Source of the DNA: Paenibacillus_AR mesotrionivorans
GTDB taxonomy: Bacteria > Bacillota > Bacilli > Paenibacillales > NBRC-103111
DNA: 64,000 nucleotides
Direction of reading: 5' to 3'
NCBI RefSeq assembly: GCF_046098205.1
Contig: NZ_JBJURJ010000007.1
Coordinates: forward strand, 248,001-312,000
Part shown: piece after piece, positions 41,548 to 50,000 of the stretch
Numbering within the stretch: the first letter of the stretch is position 1
How the letters are laid out: each line of letters opens with the position of its first letter
Position numbers and translations under genes: made by a program
Notes under the pieces: model-generated
Database searches by the model: none
What the model saw: the letters and a program-made list of their open reading frames with translations, nothing else
Told to the model about the DNA's origin: nothing

Positions 41548-41593
41548 AGCGGGGCAGCGGTGTGCAATCCGGCACACAGCGGCTCCGCTTTTT
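41548..41593 (+). terminator. Rho-independent terminator
   Basis: An interrupted stem (AGCGG-GC, GTGTGC / GCACAC, GC-CCGCT) ends in five T. It closes the small membrane protein transcript and abuts the convergent histidine kinase gene. Confidence 0.65.
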
Positions 41594-41597
41594 GCAT

Positions 41598-43091
41598 TTA
41601 CGCGGCGGCAGGCAGCGTCATCGAGATAACCGCGCCTCCTTCGGGGCAATTGCCGGCCTCAATCATTCCCCCGCAGCCCTCCACAATCGCCCGGGAGATG
41701 GCAAGCCCCAGCCCGGAATCCCCATCCTTGCCCTTCACGAAACGGTGGAACAGCATAGGCAAGAGCTCCTCCGGGAACCCGCAGCCGTCATCGGTCACCG
41801 ACAGCCGCACCTCATCCTCTGCAACGTTTACCCTGATCACAATACCCGTCCTCGCATAACGCACGGCATTGGCAGACACATTCAGCAGCGCCTGCAAGAG
41901 CTTGTCCCGGTCGGCCCGGATGACGGGAGGACCTTCTTCGGGCAGCATTACCCGCACAGACAATCCCTTGGAATCCAGCATGGGATTGATCCGCTCCACA
42001 GCCTCCTCGATTAGTTCCGCCAGCGGAACCGGCACTACCCGGAACAGCTCCTCCGCACTGTCCAGCTTGGCCAGCAGCGTCATCTCCATCACCAGCTTTT
42101 TCACCCGGCCGCATTCACTGACAATGATGTCCAATCCCCGTTCCACTTGTTTTCCTTCAAAAAGCCCGTCCCGGATTCCCTCCGCATAGCCGGAAATAGA
42201 CATCAGAGGGGTTTTCAGCTCATGGGAGGCGTTCTGGAAAAATTCCTTTTGCACCCGGATAAACCGGTTCAGCTCCCCGGCCATTTCGTATACGGCTTTG
42301 GCTACAGCTCCGATCTCCCCGCCGCCGCGGACCAGCCGCACCTGGGCGAACCGCCTTTCCTTCACCTTCTCCAGCTCCTCCTTCAGCAGCATCAGAGGGC
42401 GGATCAGCTTTCTTGTAAAAAGGAGGCTGAGCGCCGCCATGACCACTCCCCCGGCTGCGAAAATGATCAGAAATCTGCGCAGCAGCTCCTGCTCAATGGC
42501 CTTAATCCGGCTCACCGGTGTCAGCAGGGTCAGGGTCCCGGCGGGAAGAGCCTCCACCCGGGAAACATAGGCCGTATCGGTGCCGTTCCAGATCTTTTCC
42601 AAATTCACAGAGGGGGGGATTAAGGTGGAAGGGGAAATACCCACTGCAGGAGTCAACGGCGCAGCAGATTCCTCCCATAGGTTGGCGGTAACCACATTGC
42701 CCTCCTTGTCGGTCAGAATAGCTCTGACCTCGGAATAAGGGATGCTGATGCTCATGGGAACGCCAGTAGGACTGACATTCCCGGATACCTCGAAGGAGGA
42801 GACGGATATGCGGAGGCTCCCGTCCTCGTCTGCAGGGGCAAGGGTGGGGCCTGCAGAATCGCCTTGGTTTTGCATAGGAGCGGGTAAGGTTTCGGAAGCC
42901 TCATTCTGAACTCCAGATACGGCAGCCACCCCCAGCTTGGCGGTCATGGCGGCGCCCATGGTTTTGAGATCCTCCTTTTGCGCCCCGATAAAATGATCCA
43001 TCAGCACAAAATGAATGACGGCTCCGGTTACCGACAGCACCAGAATCAGCGATATGGCAAAGGCAAGATTAATCTGATAGACCAGCTTCAA
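41598..43091 (-). CDS. Sensor histidine kinase
   Basis: About 497 residues. Two membrane helices (near 8-30 and 205-225) flank an extracytoplasmic domain of about 170 residues. Then come HAMP, the dimerisation box FFQNASHELKTPLMSISGYA with the phospho-acceptor His, and an HATPase_c domain with an N-box (NVSANAVRY) and G-boxes DDGCGFPEE and DSGLGLAIS. The TTG at 43091 is preferred, since GGAGG lies 9 nt upstream; an ATG at 43127 has none. The start overlaps the end of the response regulator gene, so the pair is coupled. The stimulus is unknown. Confidence 0.87.
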   Translation of the reverse strand: MKLVYQINLAFAISLILVLSVTGAVIHFVLMDHFIGAQKEDLKTMGAAMTAKLGVAAVSGVQNEASETLPAPMQNQGDSAGPTLAPADEDGSLRISVSSFEVSGNVSPTGVPMSISIPYSEVRAILTDKEGNVVTANLWEESAAPLTPAVGISPSTLIPPSVNLEKIWNGTDTAYVSRVEALPAGTLTLLTPVSRIKAIEQELLRRFLIIFAAGGVVMAALSLLFTRKLIRPLMLLKEELEKVKERRFAQVRLVRGGGEIGAVAKAVYEMAGELNRFIRVQKEFFQNASHELKTPLMSISGYAEGIRDGLFEGKQVERGLDIIVSECGRVKKLVMEMTLLAKLDSAEELFRVVPVPLAELIEEAVERINPMLDSKGLSVRVMLPEEGPPVIRADRDKLLQALLNVSANAVRYARTGIVIRVNVAEDEVRLSVTDDGCGFPEELLPMLFHRFVKGKDGDSGLGLAISRAIVEGCGGMIEAGNCPEGGAVISMTLPAAA

Positions 43092-43815
43092 GCTGCTCAG
43101 CCTCCCCGATGCGGAATCTGTACCCATGACCCCAAATGGCCTCGATGGGCAGCTCCGGCATTTTTTTGCGCACCCGTTTGATCAGATGGTCTACGGCACG
43201 GTCACTGCCGAAATAATCGTCGCCCCACACCAGCGTCAGCAGCTCCTCCCGGGTAAACGCCCGGTTGGGATGCAGCGCCAGCACATGCAGCAGCTCGAAT
43301 TCCTTCATCGTTAGCTCCACTTCCTGCTGGTTCCAAAAGATTCTGCGTTCCTCCGGCAGCACATGCAGAGCTCCCCAGACCAAACGCTGTGAAGCGGCGG
43401 GCGGCCCCCCAGCGGACTGTAAACCCGGGCTGTTCTCTTGCGTTCGGTACCAGCGGTGGAGGAGCCGCTTGATCCTTGCGGTAAGCTCCCGGAGGCTGAA
43501 GGGTTTGGTCAGGTAATCGTCGCTGCCCAGCTCCAGTCCCAGCACCTTGTCCACCTCGTGGTCCCGGGCGGAAATCATGATGATCGGCACCTCGGCCTCC
43601 CGGCGGATCAATTGGCAAAAGGCGTAGCCGTCCATACCCGGCAGCATGATGTCCAGCACCCACAGGTCCGGCGGGTCCCTCCGCCACAGCTCGAGAGCCT
43701 CCTCCGCCGAAGCCAGTCCGGCTGTCCGGTATTGCTCCTTCTTCAGGCACGCCTCCACCAGCTCCCGGATATGGGTATCGTCATCTACAACAGCAATATA
43801 AAAAGGACGGTTCAT
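43069..43815 (-). CDS. OmpR-family response regulator
   Basis: 248 residues. The receiver domain (YIAVVDDDTHIRELVEACLK, phospho-acceptor Asp in LWVLDIMLPGMDG, Lys in YLTKPF) is followed by an unusually long linker rich in Gly/Ala/Pro and a winged-helix DNA-binding domain ending GHGYRFRIG. The ATG at 43815 has GGGAG upstream. The gene precedes the kinase and is divergent from a secreted protein, which is the likely target. Confidence 0.9.
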   Translation of the reverse strand: MNRPFYIAVVDDDTHIRELVEACLKKEQYRTAGLASAEEALELWRRDPPDLWVLDIMLPGMDGYAFCQLIRREAEVPIIMISARDHEVDKVLGLELGSDDYLTKPFSLRELTARIKRLLHRWYRTQENSPGLQSAGGPPAASQRLVWGALHVLPEERRIFWNQQEVELTMKEFELLHVLALHPNRAFTREELLTLVWGDDYFGSDRAVDHLIKRVRKKMPELPIEAIWGHGYRFRIGEAEQLEAGLSD

Positions 43816-43972
43816 CGTCACAGCTCCCGTTCGTAAGGTTGGTTCCATTATAACAAGCCGCAGGGTTGGCGGACGGCCTGCCATTGTTTTTCCACAAATT
43901 CACCAATCTCCTGCCATGGTCCCTCGGTAGACTGGGGATGTTAGACAAACCAGACGAAGGAGATGTTCAACC

Positions 43973-44638
43973 ATGTCATTACCTATTATTTTGGCCAAAA
44001 GTTTGCTGTCCCTCACGCTGTTATCCGCTGTCGCTCCGGCAGGAGGAGGCGGTGCCGGATCTACCGATGGAGTGAAGGATAGCGGAGGTGTGTCTGCCGG
44101 GAACGTTCAAGTGACCCGTGCGGTAGCCGCTTATGACGGGACAAATGTGACGTCATTTGCTCTTGCCTCGATTCCCGATCCTCTGGAGCTGGCCAAAACC
44201 TATGCCCCGGAAACAGTGGAGGAATGGACTCGCACATTGGAGCAATACAAGGAAAAAGGCAAAGCCCAGACGTACAGCGTACACCTGACGTCACCCACGG
44301 AGGGAGGAGAGGATGTAACAACGCTCCCGGTGGAGATTGCGGTCCGGGCCATGCCGGCATTAAGAGTTGATGGGGAAACGGAGGCCGTTCCGGATGAAGC
44401 TGCCCCGAAGCCCTTGTCCGTGGATATCCGGCGGGCTGTGGTGGTGGAGGATGAGCAATTGGAGGGTGTGGATTCTGCCGCCGTTTCCCCTGTGTTGAAG
44501 GTGTTTCCCCTGGACGAAGGGATTGTGAAGGCACAGACTGCTGTGGCCCAAGCACTGGAAGCCGGGGAAAATGGTGAAATCCGCACCGCACTTCATGATT
44601 TGTTGACAGCGTACCAAGCGTTTTTGGCAGAAAAATAA
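43973..44638 (+). CDS. Exported protein of unknown function next to a two-component system
   Basis: 221 residues with an N-terminal hydrophobic stretch (SLPIILAKSLLSLTLLSAVA) that looks like a signal peptide, followed by a Gly/Ser-rich part. The mature region is acidic, with beta-type sequence and a C-terminal helix (ALEAGENGEIRTALHDLLTA). No family was recognised. AAGGAG lies about 10 nt before the ATG. Divergence from the response regulator suggests that it belongs to that regulon. Confidence 0.65.
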   Translation: MSLPIILAKSLLSLTLLSAVAPAGGGGAGSTDGVKDSGGVSAGNVQVTRAVAAYDGTNVTSFALASIPDPLELAKTYAPETVEEWTRTLEQYKEKGKAQTYSVHLTSPTEGGEDVTTLPVEIAVRAMPALRVDGETEAVPDEAAPKPLSVDIRRAVVVEDEQLEGVDSAAVSPVLKVFPLDEGIVKAQTAVAQALEAGENGEIRTALHDLLTAYQAFLAEK

Positions 44639-44659
44639 TGTTCGGGCAGGTTCTTCATT

Positions 44660-44697
44660 GCCGCTCTTTGCTCTTACGGGCAGGGGGCGGTTTTTTT
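44660..44697 (+). terminator. Rho-independent terminator
   Basis: A GC-rich imperfect stem (GCCGCTCTTTGC / GGCAGGGGGCGGT) is followed by seven T. It ends the exported-protein gene. Confidence 0.65.
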
Positions 44698-44712
44698 GTT
44701 GAATGGAAGGGG

Positions 44713-44759
44713 TTGACATCTAAATTAAAAATGTCATAATGAATATATCAATATTATGA
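44713..44759 (+). promoter_or_regulatory. Promoter with overlapping dyad for the Nudix operon
   Basis: TTGACA (44713-44718), a 16-bp spacer and CATAAT (44735-44740). The -10 forms the left arm of TCATAAT-N12-ATTATGA (44734-44759), a perfect dyad well placed as an operator, possibly for the NrtR-like domain of the gene product itself. Confidence 0.55.
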
Positions 44760-44774
44760 TATTAAAAGGATGGA

Positions 44775-45584
44775 ATGAACATGGAACCTCTAAACCGTGA
44801 AGGAATGGAAGACGAGAACGTGGATGAACATGCCGGCAATTACACCTCGGCCAGCTACCGGACCCCTGACGGAGCTCCGGCGGATATTGTGATTTTCACC
44901 ATCTCCTCCCGGGAAAAGGATACGGCCAAAAAAGCGCTGCCCGTGCAGGAGCTTCAGGTGCTGATGATCCGCCGCAAGAAATGGCCTCATGAAGGGCAAT
45001 GGGCCTTGCCGGGGGGCTTTTGCATGGAGAAGGAAAGCATGTATGAATGCGCCCTCCGGGAGCTTCAGGAGGAAACCGGCGTCGCGGATGTCCACATGGA
45101 GTATTTCAATGTATACAGCAAACCGGGCAGGGATCCGCGGGGCTGGATGATTTCCCATGCGTTTTTTGCGCTGGTGCAGGAGGAGGCCCTGGCTAACCGG
45201 CAGGCGGCTTCCGATGCGGAGGATGTTCGGCTGATGACCGTCCGGGAGGCATTGGCGATGGAGCTGGCTTTTGACCACAGGGAGATCCTGGAGGATGCGC
45301 TCGGCAAGGTGAAGGAGAAGATGCTGACCACCACCATCGCCCGGGAGTTCCTGCCCGAGGAGTTTACCTTAAGTGAGCTGTACCAGGTGATCCAGGCGGT
45401 GGTGCCGGAGTTCGAGGAGCCTAATTTTATCCGCAAAATTACCTCCACCAAAAGCCGCCAGGGGATTCTGGAGGAGGCAACCGATGAGGAGGGGCGTCTC
45501 CGTTATTCCAGCCGTTATTCCCAACGGGCGGCGAAGCTGTACCGGTTTACGAATTTGACGCCGCAGCTGTCCATCTATAGCTAA
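44775..45584 (+). CDS. Nudix hydrolase with NrtR-like C-terminal domain
   Basis: 269 residues. The Nudix box is intact (G81 x5 E87 x7 REL x EE x GV103), so hydrolysis of an ADP-ribose-type nucleotide is likely. The C-terminal 80 residues (EFTLSELYQVIQAVV ... NFIRKI) match the winged helix of NrtR regulators of NAD metabolism, so the protein may both hydrolyse or sense ADP-ribose and bind DNA. Starts at 44775 and 44781 are both possible. An ADP-ribosylglycohydrolase gene follows, supporting an ADP-ribose theme. Confidence 0.85.
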   Translation: MNMEPLNREGMEDENVDEHAGNYTSASYRTPDGAPADIVIFTISSREKDTAKKALPVQELQVLMIRRKKWPHEGQWALPGGFCMEKESMYECALRELQEETGVADVHMEYFNVYSKPGRDPRGWMISHAFFALVQEEALANRQAASDAEDVRLMTVREALAMELAFDHREILEDALGKVKEKMLTTTIAREFLPEEFTLSELYQVIQAVVPEFEEPNFIRKITSTKSRQGILEEATDEEGRLRYSSRYSQRAAKLYRFTNLTPQLSIYS

Positions 45585-45691
45585 GATTAACAAAACTCCC
45601 GAAACCACGGAGATTTTGGCAACAAAAGCGGATACTTATTTCCTCGCAGCTCCTGAGTTGGGGCACATTGCACAAAAAGGAGGCGGAACAT

Positions 45692-46618
45692 ATGAGTGAG
45701 CTGCTGCTGAACCAAAGCGGAAGCCTGCTGGACAAAATAAAGGGCGGGCTGTTCGGTGTGGCCGCCGGGGATGCGCTGGGCGGGACGACGGAGTTTATGA
45801 GTGTTGCCCAGGTGAAGGCAACTTACGGCTTTCTGACGGAGATCATCGGCGGGGGCGTGTGGGGACTGGCACCGGGTGAGGTGACGGATGACACCATGAT
45901 GACCCTCTGTGTGGCGGAGGGGATTCTGGAGAATCCGGCGGAGCCTATGGGAACCATCGGCCGCCTGTTCCGGGAGTGGTATGCGGGCGGGCCCAAGGAT
46001 GTGGGCAACATCATCCGGCAGGTGCTGGAGCGGTATGAGGGCAACTGGTATGAGGCGGCTTTTGTAGCGCATCTGGACTTGGGGCAAAGCGCGGGCAACG
46101 GCTCCCTGATGCGGTGTTTGCCTGCTGCATTGGCGTATGCCTCCTTGGAGCAGGTGGAACAGGTTTCCCGCCTCCAGTCGCGGATGACCCACTACGATGA
46201 ACGCTGCGACGAAGCGTGTATTCTGTACAACCGGATGGCTTGGCGCCTTTTGCAGGGAGAGGAGCTGAAGGAGGTTGTCCGGCAGGTTGTGGCCGGGACG
46301 GACTATGCCGTTGGTTTGGGCACGGAGCCTTTGTGCTCGCCCAGCGGGTTTGTGGTCGACACCTTCCGCTGGGTGCTGTATCTGCTGCTGGACTCGGCCT
46401 CCTTCGCGAAAACCATCCAGCGGGCCGCCAATCTAGGCGGCGATTCGGACACCATCGGCGCCATTGCCGGAGGGCTGGCCGGCCTCTATTACGGGTATGC
46501 GGCCATTCCCGGAGAGTACCGTGAGGCCATCCTGATCAAGGGTCGGCTGTCCGCCGCCGCGGAAGCCCTGTACCTGCTGCGGCAGGGCGGAGCGGGAGTG
46601 GAAGGAGCAGGAGTGTGA
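45692..46618 (+). CDS. ADP-ribosylglycohydrolase (DraG/ARH type)
   Basis: About 308 residues from the ATG after AAAAGGAGG. Magnesium-binding motifs are present: GDALG at 26-30, TDDT at 65-68, the QSAGNGSLMR loop and GGDSDTIGAIAGGLAG near 252-267. The enzyme removes ADP-ribose from proteins or small molecules. It follows the Nudix/NrtR gene by 107 nt and probably shares its promoter; together they could release and then break down ADP-ribose. Confidence 0.87.
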   Translation: MSELLLNQSGSLLDKIKGGLFGVAAGDALGGTTEFMSVAQVKATYGFLTEIIGGGVWGLAPGEVTDDTMMTLCVAEGILENPAEPMGTIGRLFREWYAGGPKDVGNIIRQVLERYEGNWYEAAFVAHLDLGQSAGNGSLMRCLPAALAYASLEQVEQVSRLQSRMTHYDERCDEACILYNRMAWRLLQGEELKEVVRQVVAGTDYAVGLGTEPLCSPSGFVVDTFRWVLYLLLDSASFAKTIQRAANLGGDSDTIGAIAGGLAGLYYGYAAIPGEYREAILIKGRLSAAAEALYLLRQGGAGVEGAGV

Positions 46619-46743
46619 TTCAAATGCTACAGCAGCGGCCAGATGGGGAGTGGCGTGCTGATGCGCAAACCATTTCTCGGCTGTCTCCAATGCATCCCGG
46701 CCCCCCGACAGCCCAACCACTGCCTCTATTACATCCCGTCGTC

Positions 46744-46926
46744 TAACGGACACAGGGGATCTTATTCCGCGAAAACAGCTGGTTTACTGGGACTAACGGA
46801 CACAGAGGACGCTATTTGGGTGGAAAACGGGAGAATGGGGCACGGGGCAAGCAAATAGCAGCGCTCCAGTCCGTTAGAATTTGAAGCGGGCGCTTTTGGG
46901 AGGAATAACGCCTCTGGTGTCCGTTA
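46744..46926. repeat. Four copies of a 23-nt intergenic repeat
   Basis: Two copies read TAACGGACACAG-GGGATCTTATT (46744-46766) and TAACGGACACAG-AGGACGCTATT (46794-46816). Two lie inverted at 46854-46876 and 46904-46926 (AATAACGCCTCTGGTGTCCG, then TTA). All are exactly 23 nt, end in TAACGGAC at one side and AATA at the other, and are spaced by about 27-60 nt. Copies occur also at 210-292. Confidence 0.75.
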
Positions 46927-47004
46927 GGTTCGCACCGTGCCTTCATCGAGGATAAGTTTGGAGTCTGCAGGTAAGACGCCGCATCACGCAATACCCTTCC
47001 CACG

Positions 47005-47071
47005 AGAAAAAACGCCTGCAAGGCAGGCCGGTCCACGCATGATGCATGGGTCAGGCCGCCTGCAGGCGTTT
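47005..47071 (-). terminator. Terminator of the glucan synthase-like gene
   Basis: AAACGCCTGCA (47010-47020) pairs perfectly with TGCAGGCGTTT (47061-47071) around a long GC-rich loop. On the minus strand it is followed by TTTTTT (47006-47011). Confidence 0.7.
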
Positions 47072-47091
47072 ATTGGTTACTGCTTTGAAGA

Positions 47092-50000
47092 TCAAGAGGG
47101 ATCCTGCTTCTTTAGGGGCAGAAGAACCGTGATCCGGTGGGGCATATGGTCGTCCGCCAGGTCCAGGTAAGCCTCCGGCCCCGCCTGCAGCAGAGTATAC
47201 CTGCTGCCTCCAGCCGGCTGCTCCCTGCTGAAGACCAAGGTGTACACGGTGCTGCCGAACCGATAGTCCACCTGGAAGCCCGGCCAGGCGTCGGGGACAC
47301 AAGGGTCGAGCCACAGTCTGTCGCCCCGGCGGCGGATGCCGAGGATCCACTCCAGGCCTACCTGGTACATCCATCCCGCGGCGCCGGTATACCAGGTCCA
47401 GCCCGCGTGGCCCCGGTGGGGCTCGGAGGTGTAGACATCGGCGGCCATCACATATGGCTCGCCGGTGTACTGCCGGACCTCCTGATCGGTCCGGGTATGG
47501 TTCACCGGGTTTAGCAGATGGAACAGCTCAACCGCTTTGTCCGCCTGTCCCAGCTTGCTCCAGGCGGCGATGCTCCAGATGACCCCGTGGGTATACTGGG
47601 CCCCATTCTCCCGGATACCCGGGGGATAACCCTGGATGTAGCCGGGGCTGGGATCGGTTTTGTCGAAGGCGGGGGTCAAGAGACGCGCCAGGGCCAGCTC
47701 CCGGTCCACCAGCTCCCGGTCGAAGGACCGCATAGCCTGCCAGGCCCGATCGTCCGGAGCTCCGCCGGAGAGCACCGACCAGGATTGGGCGATGGCATCG
47801 ATCCGGCATTCATCATTGCGGATGGAGCCCAGCCAGGTGCCGGAGTCCGTAAAGGCCCTGCGGTACCATTGGCCGTCCCAGGCGTGGGCATTAGCCGCCT
47901 GGAACAGGCTTTCCCGCTGCTCCCGGTAACGGTCCACCCGCTCCGTTTCCCCGCGCTCTCCGCAGATTCCTTCGAAGCGCTCGAGGATTTCCCCCAGAAA
48001 CCAAGCCAGCCATACGCTTTCACCCCGGCCCTTGTCGCCGGCCAGATTCAGCCCGTCGTTCCAGTCGCCTACGCCGATCAGGGGCAGACCATGCTCGCCG
48101 ATGCGCGACAGGGCTTTTTCGATCGCCTGAAGGCAGTGCTCATAGATGGTGCCTGTCCGTCCGGAAAGAACCGTCGGCTCATACCGCTCGTGCTCCCCTT
48201 CTTTCAGGGGCTCGCTCACCAGATAAGGGGCGGTTTCCTCCCAAAGAGTCCGGTCCCCCGTATGCTCCGTGTAGCGGGAGGCCACATAAGGCAGCCACAG
48301 CAGGTCGTCGGAGAACAGGGTGCGGATGCCCCGCTCCGTCTCCTCATGCCACCAGTGCTGCACATCACCCTCCTCATATTGGTGGGCGGCGTGGAGCAGC
48401 ACTTGCCGCCGGGCGAATTCCGGCGCCGTATGCAGCAGCGCCAGCGTATCCTGCAGCTGGTCCCGGTATCCGAAGGCGCCGCCGGCTTGGAAGAAGCCGC
48501 TGCGGGCCCAAATCCGGCAGGCCAGCGTCTGATACAGCAGCCAGCCGTTCAAAAGCAGGTCCATCTCCCGGGCGGGAGTGGTTACCTTCACCTGATGCAG
48601 CATGGTATTCCAATACTGCTCCATCTCTGCCCAGGCCGCATCGCACTTGGCTCCGTCAGCGTATAGGCGGGCCAATGCCGCCGCTTCCGTTTCGGAGGAG
48701 GTGCAGCCCAAAAGAATCAGAACCTCCCGTTCTTCGCCGGGGAGGAGGATCAGCTCCTGGCGGATGGCGCCGCAGGAGGCGGCTTGGACGCCGGTCCGGT
48801 TGGACAGCCGGTTTCCTGCCATCCCGGCGGGAGCCTCCATACTGCCGTTGCGGCCGACAAATTCCAGCTGATCCGAGGTCCAGCTTTGGCCGCTGCCTCC
48901 ATTCCTGCTTTCATCTTCATCTCCCGCACTGCCGCCCAGGCCCGCTGTCTCCCGGCGCTCTCCGCCTTCAGGGAAAATTCCCAGGAATGCAGTAGCCTCC
49001 CGGAAATGCTCCTGGTACGTATTCTGCGCCGTCATAATCGAAGCCGCTTCATCCCGGCGAACCACAATATGCGGTGCCGTTTGCTGCCGTCCTACCCCCA
49101 AAACCCACTCCGCATAGTACGCCAGCGACAGCCGCCGTTGCCGGGAGGAGGTGTTGGAAAGACGCAAACGCATGATTTTCACCGGGTCCTTCACCGGGAC
49201 AAACAAGGTTAATTCATGGCGGATGCCTTCCCGCTCATGTCGGAATACGGAGTAGCCTTGTCCGTGGACAACGGTATACGGTTCAAGATGTTTGCCGGGG
49301 GAAGGGGTAAGGGTCCACAAAAGACCGGATTCCTCATCCTTCAAATATCCCTGCTCCCCGGGCGGATCCAGCACCGGGTCGTTGGACCAGGGGGTCAGCT
49401 TGCACTCCCGGCTGTTGCGCCAGAAGGTATAGCCCGTACCCAGCTCCGTAACAAGGGCCCCAAAGCCGGGGTTCGCCAGAACATTGGTCCAGGGCCCCGG
49501 CAGATGGCGGCCGTCCGCTATGGTAAGCCGGTATTCCCGGCCGTCCGGTGTAAAACCACCCCAGCCGTTAAAGAACAGAAGCTCCTTGGAGTCCGCCGCT
49601 GCCAATGGAGGCAGAGTGCTCCTCCCTGCAGCGTGCCCCGCACCCGGGGTGATTCCCAGCCCAGTCGCTCCGGCCATTCCCGCCGGAGCGACAGAGAAAC
49701 GGGTCGTCCCGGGCTGAGCGTGAGCCGTGTGAATAGGAGTCCTTACTCCTCCAGTACCGTCCAGATTCGCTTGTTTTCCTCTGGCCTCCTCTTGTCCTGT
49801 CCACGCTGCTTCCGTTCCATCAGACCTCAACACTCTGGATCCATCCAACCCATCCGGAGTCGTCCCTGCTCTTCCTTTTTCCATCCCCGGCCCCAGTGCT
49901 GCCGGCATCCGGCTGTCTACGGCAGGTGTCCCTTCCACACTGCCGCCGCCTGTCTTGACCAGCGCCAGCGCCGGACTGTCGCCGCGCAGGGTACGCAGCT

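Larger units (their letters stand above)
46619..47091. other. Gene-free region carrying repeats and a terminator
   Basis: Between the convergent ADP-ribosylglycohydrolase and glucan synthase genes lie four copies of the 23-nt repeat (46744-46926) and one minus-strand terminator. No coding region was recognised. Confidence 0.6.
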
